Assembly: GCA_946887155.1 (NCBI GenBank)
Contig: CAMPKM010000006.1
Coordinates: forward strand, 1-20,154
DNA from: an uncultured Gemmatimonadota bacterium
GTDB taxonomy: Bacteria; Gemmatimonadota; Gemmatimonadetes; Gemmatimonadales; Gemmatimonadaceae
Length of the DNA: 20,154 nt
Reading direction: 5' to 3'
Below the pieces are notes generated by a model. The model made no database searches and was not told where the DNA came from. It was given only the letters and a program-made list of their open reading frames with translations. Position 1 is the first letter of the stretch; each line of letters opens with the position of its first letter. The position numbers and the translations under genes were made by a program. Positions 7,254-13,949 of the stretch are shown here, in pieces.

Positions 7254-8069
7254 ATGCGCATTCGGTTTCCCAGTGTGGTAGCGACGATCGTGGCTGGCGT
7301 GACTCTCGCCTGCAACGACGCAGCCGTTGACCAGATCACGGCACCACCTCTTGCGGCGACGCCGGCACAGCCGGTCCTGAATCAATACCCCGGCGTATGG
7401 GAATACGAGGCAGCAGGAATCCCCACGACCATCGGGATGCAGATCACGACCATGCCAGGTTTCGAGGACGACTGGGGCACGTTCACGGTCCTGGCCAAGG
7501 TGACGTTCCAGTGGGCGAACTACGTCAGTGCCAGTGTAAATACTCAACTGGTCGACAAGACCGGCCGCGTCGTGAATACCGGCTCCAAGGGAGTTCTCTT
7601 CTCCCGCTTCTTCCTTCCTGTCAGTCGGGGCGATACCACGCTGGACGTCAGCATTTCGACCTTCGGGCAGAAATGTGGACTCATGGGCCGGCATACCTAT
7701 AGCGGTCACACGGCGCAGATGGCCGTAAACCTCAATTTCGTACAGATCCCCCTGTGGCAGCAGCAGATCCTGCTCACATCCGGCCAGGACATGTTGCAGC
7801 AGGGATGCGAGGAAGAGTCGACCCCGGTGTGTGAGGAAGAGGCCACTCGCCTCGTCAGTGCTCCCGGCGTTGCGCTCGCGCTCTCGGACACGGAGGATTG
7901 CGAAGCACCTGCCCCACCGCCTTCCAGCGGCGGCGGTACTTCCGAAATGGTCGAAGTGTGTGCCACGGTCTGGCGCGAGTACTGGGTTTACGACTACGCG
8001 ACCAAAAGATCGAGACTCATCGCCTCCATCCCGATCGGAGTGGAGTGCTACTACGTGAACATGAGCTGA
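7254..8069 (+). CDS. Lipoprotein of unknown function, Cys-rich C-terminal half
   Basis: The 271-residue protein starts with a lipoprotein signal (MRIRFPSVVATIVAG, then VTLAC with Cys20 followed by Asn-Asp). Asp at +3 rather than +2 does not obviously predict inner-membrane retention. The middle (about 40-165) is a beta-rich domain with GVWEYEAAGIP and a conserved-looking GDTTLDVSIS segment. The second half holds several cysteines (QQGCEEE, PVCEEE, EDCEAP, EVCATV, VECYYV), which could form disulfides outside the cytoplasm, and a Pro/Ser/Gly linker (APPPSSGGGTS). I recognise no family. It sits between a secreted propeller-like protein and a small secreted protein with gaps of 21 and 33 bp, consistent with one operon whose products meet at the cell envelope. 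Confidence 0.7.
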   Translation: MRIRFPSVVATIVAGVTLACNDAAVDQITAPPLAATPAQPVLNQYPGVWEYEAAGIPTTIGMQITTMPGFEDDWGTFTVLAKVTFQWANYVSASVNTQLVDKTGRVVNTGSKGVLFSRFFLPVSRGDTTLDVSISTFGQKCGLMGRHTYSGHTAQMAVNLNFVQIPLWQQQILLTSGQDMLQQGCEEESTPVCEEEATRLVSAPGVALALSDTEDCEAPAPPPSSGGGTSEMVEVCATVWREYWVYDYATKRSRLIASIPIGVECYYVNMS

Positions 8070-8102
8070 GCAGCCCCTTCACCTACAGAGCCTGGAGTTT
8101 CA

Positions 8103-8582
8103 ATGAAGACCTATGCATTCATCCTGGTAGCGGCAGCCGCCTGGCTGCCGTGCGCGCCGGGAGTCGGGGCCCAGCAACCGGCATCGCTGTCAGCGGCGCG
8201 CGTAACGCTTGTCGCGGGCGATGCCCCGTCGAAAGGCGGCCGCACCGAAGTCGTCAGGCAGGCCCGACACCAGCCGCAAAACGTGGTCATCGTGGACCGT
8301 AACGCCTCGGCGGACGATCTCGCGGCCGCGCTGGCGATCGTCAATGCCCTGCGCGCCCGCTACGGTGATTCCCTCGCTTCCGACTACCGCGCCCGGCCCG
8401 AGCCCGTCGTGCACGGCGCAAAATCCGACAGCAGTGAATACCGGAAATGGCTGCAGCAGCAATTGGTCCGGCTGCGAAAGGCACCCGAGAGGGAACTCGA
8501 CCCCTTCGGCACGGTGAAAGCCGTGCACATCACGCTGCCACCGCCTAACGGTACGATCGTCAAGCCAGAAGGCACTCGCTGA
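8103..8582 (+). CDS. Small secreted protein of unknown function
   Basis: The 159-residue protein has a signal peptide (MKTYAFILVAAAAWLPC, likely cleaved after GVGA near residue 23). The mature part has a helical stretch with acidic and Ala-rich character (SADDLAAALAIVNALRARYG), then SSEYRKWLQQQLVRLRK, and ends in a Pro-rich tail (ITLPPPNGTIVKPEG). No family is recognised. A GGAG about 8 nt before the ATG serves as ribosome-binding site. It lies 33 bp after the lipoprotein gene and is followed by a strong hairpin at 8597-8626, so it is probably the last gene of the operon that begins at 5071. The segment NVVIVDRNASADDLAAAL resembles a periplasmic recognition fold only loosely, and I make no functional claim. 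Confidence 0.65.
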   Translation: MKTYAFILVAAAAWLPCAPGVGAQQPASLSAARVTLVAGDAPSKGGRTEVVRQARHQPQNVVIVDRNASADDLAAALAIVNALRARYGDSLASDYRARPEPVVHGAKSDSSEYRKWLQQQLVRLRKAPERELDPFGTVKAVHITLPPPNGTIVKPEGTR

Positions 8583-8596
8583 CATGGATACAAGGC

Positions 8597-8626
8597 GTGG
8601 GACCCCGGCCATCGCCGGGGTCCCAC
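8597..8626. terminator. Strong GC-rich hairpin ending the 5071-8582 operon
   Basis: Arms 8597-8609 (GTGGGACCCCGGC) and 8614-8626 are exact reverse complements (13 bp) around the 4-nt loop CATC, starting 15 nt after the stop codon of the small secreted protein. It lacks a clear T-run but is stable and well placed for transcript termination. Confidence 0.75.
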
Positions 8627-9036
8627 TGCATTCCGGGGCTTCAAGCCGCGTTGCAATCCCGAACGGGAATCCACGGCCTGTATTCACGAAGTCCGCGAGA
8701 AGTCGCCATCCGTGAAGGTAGCCGGCGAACCTCCCTGACCTAACGACGCTACCCATCCACGAGGGCGCCACAGACACCCGGGGTGCAACGGTCCCTGACA
8801 ACCTGAGCACGGCACATCACGCTTCAGGTGCAGCACGCCCGGCGCGTGTCTTGCTTGCGTCCGGCTCGCCACACCACGCGGCGGACCCGGCCACATTGCA
8901 ACACCAACGTGATATGCACGACCCAGCCCGGTTGGAACTTTCCGCTTCGCACGGTGGATCGAACTTCGCCCCCGTGTCGCGTTCGGATGGACGGATCTGC
9001 GTCTATTCGCGACAACCGCGGCGACTTGGTGTTCCC
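8627..9036. other. Gene-free stretch; leader of the large peptidase gene
   Basis: I see no convincing gene here. The frames that stay open are Arg-rich and lack start signals. It holds one copy of the CCTAACG word (8739-8745) and a small ATCCCGAACGGGAAT palindrome near 8656-8670. A promoter for the gene at 9051 must lie in or near this stretch, but I could not pick a -35/-10 pair with acceptable spacing. Confidence 0.4.
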
Positions 9037-9042
9037 AAGGAG
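9037..9042 (+). promoter_or_regulatory. Ribosome-binding site AAGGAG for the gene at 9051
   Basis: AAGGAG with 8-nt spacing to ATG 9051 fixes this start, which is also the first residue of a good signal peptide. Confidence 0.75.
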
Positions 9043-9050
9043 AGCTCACC

Positions 9051-12000
9051 ATGACTACCAGGGTTTTTCGGCCGGAATTCCTGCGGCCGCTACTCGCGCC
9101 AGCCGCAGTCGCCCTGGCGCTCCTCATGCCGGGGGTTGGCCAGGCACAGTATTTCGGCCGGAACAAGGTGCCGTACGAGCGCTTCAAGTTCGAGGTGCTG
9201 CGGACGCCCCACTGGGACGTCCACTACTACAACGAGGAAGAAACCACCGCGCGCGACGCCGCCCGAATGCTCGAGCGGTGGAACACCCGGCTGTCCGGTG
9301 TGCTCGCGCATCCGCTCTCCAAGCGGAAGCCAGTCATCCTTTACGCGGATCACCCGGACTTCCAGCAGACCAACGTCGTCAGTGGAACACTGACCGAAGG
9401 AACGGGCGGTGTCACTGAATCGCTCCTCGACCGCATGGTCCTTCCGATGACCGGCTACTACTCGGAGACCGATCACGTACTCGGTCACGAAGCGGTGCAC
9501 GTGTTCCAGTACGACATCGCCAACAAGCTCGGAAAGGTCATGGATTTCAGCCGGATGCCGCTCTGGTTCGTCGAGGGCATGGCTGAATACCTCTCGGTCG
9601 GTCCCGAGGACGCGCACACCGCGATGTGGCTCCGCGACGCGCTCCAGCGGAACGACCTGCCCACCATCGATGACCTTACTTCCAGCGGCCGCTATTTCCC
9701 CTATCGCTACGGCGAAGCCCTCTGGGCGTACATCGGTGGCACGTTTGGCGACGAGAAAGTGCACCAGGTCTTCCGGGCATCGCTCGAGCAGGGGATCGAC
9801 CAGGCCATCGTCAGGACGTTAGGCATCCGGTCCGACACGCTGTCGAAACGGTGGCACGACGCCATTCGCCAGGCGTACGGCCCGCTGCTCGCCGGTCGGA
9901 CCACCCCGCGTACCACGGGAAAGACGCTGATCGCGCCGGAGCCGGATCGCCCCGAGTATTACGTCGGCCCGGCCATCAGTCCGGACGGCAAGAACGTGGC
10001 GTACTTCCACAGTGGCGTGCGCGGCGTTGAACTGAAGCTCCTCGACGCGGCAACCGGCGAGGACCTTGGCACGCTGTCATCGCCAGGGCTGTCCACGCGC
10101 TTCGACGCGCTCAGCTTCCTCTATTCCGCCGGCAGCTGGTCGCCCGACGGACAGCGGCTGGCGTTCGTGTCGTACTCGGACGGCGACAACGAGATCGACA
10201 TCGTGAACATGGCGTCCCGTGACATCGAGCAACGCATCAAGCCGGCCAATATCGGCGCGATCAGCACGGTCTCGTGGTCGCCGGACGGATCACGGCTCGC
10301 GTTTTCGGGCATGGTGGGCGGAGTCAGTGACCTCTACCTGTACGAGTTTTCGACGGGCATGACGCGACGCCTCACGAACGACCTGAACGCGGACATGCAG
10401 CCCGCTTGGTCGCCGGATGGGTCGACGATCGTGTTCGTCACCGATCGGGCGTCCCCTCAACCTGAAGGCATGGCGCCCGGATCCGACTTCCGGCGCCTTT
10501 CCCATGCGCCGCTGCGGCTCGCGCTCATCGAGGCGACCACGGGCCGGGTGCAGGTGCTGCCGGGATTCAGCGGCTCGAAGCACATCAGCCCGCAGTTCAC
10601 GGCCGACGGCAAGTCGGTGCTGTTCCTCTCGGACCGTGGCGGTTACACCGAGCTGTATCGCATCGACATCGCGTCACGGGCGTTCTTCCAGGTCACGCGC
10701 ACGTCGACGGGCGTCAGCGGCATCGCCGCCACATCGCCGGCGCTCAGCGTGGCGCGTGAAACGGGGACCGCGGTGCTCTCGCTGTTCGAGCAGGGTGGCC
10801 TGATGATCGCTTCACTCGCCCAGGCCGAGACGATGGGTGAACCGGTGACGGCGCCTGACGTGGCAGCCGAAACAGTCGCGTTGCTGCCCGGAGGACGTGC
10901 CGGCCCGAACGCGGTCGTCGCGAACTACGTCGACAACTACGCGGTCGGCCTCCCTTCCGACACGACCATCGCCAGCCGCGACTACAAGCCCGGCTTGAAG
11001 CTCGCGTACATCGGACCGCCGTCGCTGGGTGTCGGCATCGGCGGGCCCTTCGGCACCACCGTGCAGGGCGGTGCTTCGGCCTACTTCTCGGACCTGCTCG
11101 GCAACCATTTCCTGGGCGTCGCGGCACAGGCGTCAGGCACGCTGCGCGATCTTGGCGGTCAGGTCCTGTATATCAACTCGGAACGCCGCTGGACGTGGGG
11201 CCTGAGCGCCGAGCGTTCGCCGTATCTCTACGCGTACACGACGGCTTCGACCACCTCCCTGGATTACATCCTCGAGCATGTTGCGGTCACCGGAGGGTCG
11301 GTGCTCACGCAGTATGCACGGAACTCGAACACCCGCCTGGAGTTTAGCGCAGGCTACCAGAATTACAGCTTCTATCGAGAGGCGCGGTCGCTGATTGACG
11401 AGGGGGCCACCATCGAGCTGCCCTCACCGGAGCCGCTGGGACTCGGGAGTGCGTCGATCGCCTACGTGGGCGATGACGCCACGATGGGCTTTACCTCGCC
11501 GATTGCCGGGTCGCGCTTCCGGTTCGAGGCCACGCCGACGATCGGGTCGCTGAACTACCAGACGTACCTCGCCGACATGCGTCGTTATGCATACCTGCGG
11601 CCGTTCACGTTTGCGCTGCGCGGGTTGCACTTCGGCCGGTATGGCCGGGATTCGGACAGCCAGCGTATCGGCGCCATCTTCATTGGTGACCCCACGCTGG
11701 TGCGCGGCTATTCGTACGACTCGTTCGACGGGTCCGAGTGCACGCAGGGGACGGGTTCGCTCAGCGAGAGCTCCTGTCCACAGTTCGATCGGCTCCTCGG
11801 CAGCCGGGTAGGCATCTTCAACGCCGAACTGCGCCTGCAGGTGTTTGGCCAGTACGGCATGGGTCTGTTCGACACGCCGTTCCCGCCGCTCGAGATTGCC
11901 CCGTTCTTCGACGCCGGCGTGGCGTGGTCAGGCGCCAGTGCTCCCGAATGGTCGTTCGACCGAAGTTCCTCGGATCGGACGCCGGTCATGTCGGCCGGTA

Positions 12001-12116
12001 TCACGTCCCGGCTGAACCTGTTCGGCTTCGCCATCTTCGAAGTCTTCCACGCACGCCCATTCAACCGGCCAGGCCGCGGCGGCGTCTGGGGATTCTCGTT
12101 GCAGCCTGGATGGTGA
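9051..12116 (+). CDS. Exported HExxH metallopeptidase fused to a TolB-like propeller and an outer-membrane barrel
   Basis: The 1021-residue protein begins with a signal peptide (ALALLMPGVGQAQ, cleaved near 33). Residues about 40-290 form a gluzincin-like peptidase (peptidase-MA type): HEAVH gives H146, E147 and H150, and a downstream EGMAEY supplies the probable third zinc ligand and partner acids (E175, E179). From about 300 to 560 there are five or more PD40/TolB-type repeats with the SPDGxxxAF signature. From about 650 to the end the sequence is a run of amphipathic strands with RGYSYDSFDG near 885 and a final FSLQPGW, as in surface-antigen/Omp85-like barrels. The likely arrangement is a barrel anchoring a surface or periplasmic peptidase. 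The substrate is unknown. It appears to be a single-gene transcript with its own leader, followed by hairpins at 12155-12210. Confidence 0.82.
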   Translation: MTTRVFRPEFLRPLLAPAAVALALLMPGVGQAQYFGRNKVPYERFKFEVLRTPHWDVHYYNEEETTARDAARMLERWNTRLSGVLAHPLSKRKPVILYADHPDFQQTNVVSGTLTEGTGGVTESLLDRMVLPMTGYYSETDHVLGHEAVHVFQYDIANKLGKVMDFSRMPLWFVEGMAEYLSVGPEDAHTAMWLRDALQRNDLPTIDDLTSSGRYFPYRYGEALWAYIGGTFGDEKVHQVFRASLEQGIDQAIVRTLGIRSDTLSKRWHDAIRQAYGPLLAGRTTPRTTGKTLIAPEPDRPEYYVGPAISPDGKNVAYFHSGVRGVELKLLDAATGEDLGTLSSPGLSTRFDALSFLYSAGSWSPDGQRLAFVSYSDGDNEIDIVNMASRDIEQRIKPANIGAISTVSWSPDGSRLAFSGMVGGVSDLYLYEFSTGMTRRLTNDLNADMQPAWSPDGSTIVFVTDRASPQPEGMAPGSDFRRLSHAPLRLALIEATTGRVQVLPGFSGSKHISPQFTADGKSVLFLSDRGGYTELYRIDIASRAFFQVTRTSTGVSGIAATSPALSVARETGTAVLSLFEQGGLMIASLAQAETMGEPVTAPDVAAETVALLPGGRAGPNAVVANYVDNYAVGLPSDTTIASRDYKPGLKLAYIGPPSLGVGIGGPFGTTVQGGASAYFSDLLGNHFLGVAAQASGTLRDLGGQVLYINSERRWTWGLSAERSPYLYAYTTASTTSLDYILEHVAVTGGSVLTQYARNSNTRLEFSAGYQNYSFYREARSLIDEGATIELPSPEPLGLGSASIAYVGDDATMGFTSPIAGSRFRFEATPTIGSLNYQTYLADMRRYAYLRPFTFALRGLHFGRYGRDSDSQRIGAIFIGDPTLVRGYSYDSFDGSECTQGTGSLSESSCPQFDRLLGSRVGIFNAELRLQVFGQYGMGLFDTPFPPLEIAPFFDAGVAWSGASAPEWSFDRSSSDRTPVMSAGITSRLNLFGFAIFEVFHARPFNRPGRGGVWGFSLQPGW

Positions 12117-12152
12117 ACTCGTGAGGTCGTGAAGGCGTGAGGTCGTGAGGTC
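12113..12152. repeat. Five tandem octamers (GTGAGGTC type) starting at the stop codon
   Basis: Octamers GTGAACTC, GTGAGGTC, GTGAAGGC, GTGAGGTC, GTGAGGTC run without gaps; the first includes the TGA of the peptidase gene. The reverse complement of a related array (GTGAGGGC, GTGAGAGC) lies at 18767-18790. Confidence 0.7.
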
Positions 12153-12154
12153 GA

Positions 12155-12174
12155 TTTGACCCAAGTGGGTCAAA
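12155..12174. terminator. Short hairpin TTTGACCC/GGGTCAAA
   Basis: TTTGACCC (12155-12162) pairs with GGGTCAAA (12167-12174) around a 4-nt loop, followed by one more A. It is read as A/T-flanked on both strands and lies 38 nt after the peptidase stop codon. It is a plausible terminator. Confidence 0.5.
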
Positions 12175-12184
12175 AGCCGCCAGG

Positions 12185-12210
12185 GGGCCCGTCACTTCGG
12201 TGGCGGGCCC
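12185..12210. terminator. GC-rich hairpin with a UUCG tetraloop
   Basis: GGGCCCGTCAC (12185-12195) pairs with GTGGCGGGCCC (12200-12210), with one G-U type mismatch, closing the exceptionally stable C(UUCG)G tetraloop at 12196-12199. It follows the weaker hairpin at 12155-12174, so the peptidase gene has two hairpins in series. No T-run follows. Confidence 0.65.
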
Positions 12211-12463
12211 GATTCACGTTAGGTGCGGTCCTGCCGACTCTGCCTCTGCCTCGCTCCATCCGCTCCTGTCCACGACCGAAATGCCGTGCTCAACGACAAA
12301 TGCGAACACCTGTGCTCGCAAACCTCAGGGAATTTCGGTGGGTATCAGTATGAGGAAGCATCCTGATATCGGGCTTTGGCTCCAGCGGGCTGTTCCGCTG
12401 AACTACATCGCGGTTGAGCCAGGGCCCGCCCGATCCAGCGTCCCTCCGGGGACGCCGAACCGC
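12211..12463. other. Gene-free leader upstream of the LuxR-type regulator
   Basis: The frame of the next gene is open through this stretch and has an ATG at 12350, but the encoded residues show no domain character and there is no ribosome-binding site at 12350. One CGTTAGG word lies at 12217-12223. No promoter pair could be assigned with confidence. Confidence 0.35.
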
Positions 12464-12472
12464 GAGGGAACG

Positions 12473-13075
12473 ATGGCCACTACACGGAAGCCTAACGCTC
12501 ATGAAACGCACCGCATCCTGCTGATCGAGAGCGACCAGCGGGATGCCGATCGCGTAGCCCAGGCGCTGCGCTACAACTCGCATTACCCGGAGATCAAGCG
12601 CGTCGAGTCGACGCCCGAACTGGCCGAGGCGCTGGATTCATTCGACCCGGACATCGTGCTGTCCGGCAACGCCGAGGGGATCGATGCGCGCGAGGCGCTG
12701 CACATGTCGCGCGAGAAGCACCCGGAAACACCGTTCGTGCTGCTGCCGGAGAGTGTCGACCGCGCCGTGGTCGACTCTATCCGGGCCGGCGCGGCGGACT
12801 TCGTCAGCAAGAGCGAGCTCGACCGGCTGCCTAACGCCGTGGACGCCGCGCTGGCGGAACGCGCGCCGCTCCGGAAACTCTCGCGCCGGCAGCGCGAGGT
12901 GTTCCGCATGCTCGCCGGTGGCGTCACGATGCGCGACATCGCGACCCGCCTCGGCCTCTCGCGCAAGACCGTCGAAACGCACCGCGCGCAGGTCATGGCC
13001 CGACTGGGCGCCCGGCACGTGCCGGAACTGGTTCGGCTGGCGATCCGCTTGGGGATCGTTTCCAGCGACGATTGA
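12473..13075 (+). CDS. LuxR-type regulator with a receiver domain lacking the phospho-acceptor Asp
   Basis: The 200-residue protein has a receiver-like domain (about 13-130) and a LuxR helix-turn-helix (LSRRQREVF, then LGLSRKTVETHRAQV). The receiver follows the subfamily pattern PDxVLSDxxLPxxDG, but here it reads PDIVLSGNAEGID, with Gly65 at the Asp position. The acidic pocket is reduced to ESD (19-21), whereas the Lys of FVSKSE remains. It should therefore work without Asp phosphorylation, for example by binding another signal or by dimerisation alone. The start at 12473 is preferred because GAGGGA precedes it by a few bases and the conserved domain begins just after; ATG 12350 is an alternative. 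It is a lone gene, with repeats and a long inverted repeat downstream. Confidence 0.82.
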   Translation: MATTRKPNAHETHRILLIESDQRDADRVAQALRYNSHYPEIKRVESTPELAEALDSFDPDIVLSGNAEGIDAREALHMSREKHPETPFVLLPESVDRAVVDSIRAGAADFVSKSELDRLPNAVDAALAERAPLRKLSRRQREVFRMLAGGVTMRDIATRLGLSRKTVETHRAQVMARLGARHVPELVRLAIRLGIVSSDD

Positions 13076-13077
13076 CG

Positions 13078-13119
13078 TTGCGAACGATGTTCGTTGCGAA
13101 CGATCCCCTTGCGAACGAT
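13078..13119. repeat. Three direct copies of TTGCGAACGAT
   Basis: Exact 11-bp copies lie at 13078-13088, 13094-13104 and 13109-13119 (steps of 16 and 15 bp), starting three bases after the stop of the LuxR-type gene. The first two also share the two preceding bases (CG). The palindrome CGAACGATGTTCG spans 13081-13093. The spacing resembles an operator cluster, but position after the gene also fits a simple repeat. Confidence 0.7.
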
Positions 13120-13180
13120 ATCCGCGGACGGGCGGAACACGGACTGCACGGATCATGGGAAGACCGCGGGTACTGCTTGA

Positions 13181-13233
13181 TGAATAGCGGGTCACCTGTA
13201 GGACTTTCATCGTACTCGGTGTCCCGCTATTCA
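13181..13233. terminator. Inverted repeat between two converging genes
   Basis: TGAATAGCGGGTCACC (13181-13196) pairs with 13218-13233 with a single mismatch (16-bp arms, 21-nt loop). It lies between the plus-strand LuxR-type gene and the minus-strand Spy-like gene, which converge here, so a two-way terminator is likely. Confidence 0.6.
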
Positions 13234-13288
13234 CCAAAAGCTTGATGCGGCAGCAGTGGCCCGCTCTGTGTTCGCTTGATCACCAACG

Positions 13289-13894
13289 TTAGTTCAACGG
13301 TCGGCCATCCCGGTTGATCGGCGGCCTCGTTCCGGGCGCGCGCATACCACGTCCGTCCGGGCGGATCCGGCCATCCTGGCCGCGCATACGCGGACGCATG
13401 CGATCGCCCCGGAAGCCACGTTCCCCACGCACCCCACTTCGACGCCCAGCCTCAAAACCGCGGCGTTCGGCGGTGCGTTCACGAACGCGAACGCGTTGCG
13501 AATCGGTCAGCACCGACATGGCGGCGGCGCGGGCCGTGGAATCGTTGCGGACGATCACGCGTCGCAGTGCACGCATCGAGTCACCTTCCGCTCGATAGGC
13601 GGCAATCTCCTCTTCCGACGAGGCGCGGTTGCGCGGCCGAAGGGAATCGAGTCGCGACCGGAGCTGCTGGCGTACGACCTGGTTGCGTTCCAGCAGGCCT
13701 CGCTCGATGGAATCGAGCTGCACGAGCTGGCGGCCGGTGAGGTTCAGCTCACGCCGCATGTCGATCAACGGCGCCACCGGATTCCCGGCGCCCATCCGGT
13801 TCATGCGAGGACCACCACCTCGCTGCGCCTGCGCCGCGAGCGGGACCAATAGCGTCAGGGTTGCCGCGGCAACCCGGAAAGTTGTATTCACCAT
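13289..13894 (-). CDS. Spy/CpxP-like small periplasmic protein with Arg-rich tail
   Basis: The 201-residue protein has a signal peptide (MVNTTFRVAAATLTLLV, cleaved after AQA near 24). The central part is helical and charged, with the pattern seen in Spy/CpxP-type metal- or stress-responsive periplasmic proteins: LNLTGRQLVQLDSIER and later SVLTDSQRVRVRERTAERR, that is, LTxxQ-type repeats. The last 60 residues are rich in Arg, Gly and Pro (GERGFRGDRMRPRMRG) and look disordered. ATG 13894 is preferred because GGAG sits 6 nt before it; ATG 13906 is an in-frame alternative. The gene is 55 bp downstream of the DUF4403-like gene on the same strand and probably shares its transcript. Chaperone or metal-binding roles are family-level inference. 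Confidence 0.65.
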   Translation of the reverse strand: MVNTTFRVAAATLTLLVPLAAQAQRGGGPRMNRMGAGNPVAPLIDMRRELNLTGRQLVQLDSIERGLLERNQVVRQQLRSRLDSLRPRNRASSEEEIAAYRAEGDSMRALRRVIVRNDSTARAAAMSVLTDSQRVRVRERTAERRGFEAGRRSGVRGERGFRGDRMRPRMRGQDGRIRPDGRGMRAPGTRPPINRDGRPLN

Positions 13895-13949
13895 CGAGAA
13901 CTCCATTGGGAAACGTGTTGCCAGGATAGACGCCACGATCTCGGCGTCG

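Noticed and set aside
8828..9418. A plus-strand frame overlapping the start of the large peptidase gene
   Set aside because: Arg/His-rich composition and overlap with a gene that has a good ribosome-binding site and signal peptide.
12350..12472. Longer start for the LuxR-type regulator at ATG 12350
   Set aside because: No ribosome-binding site and no domain content before the ATG at 12473.
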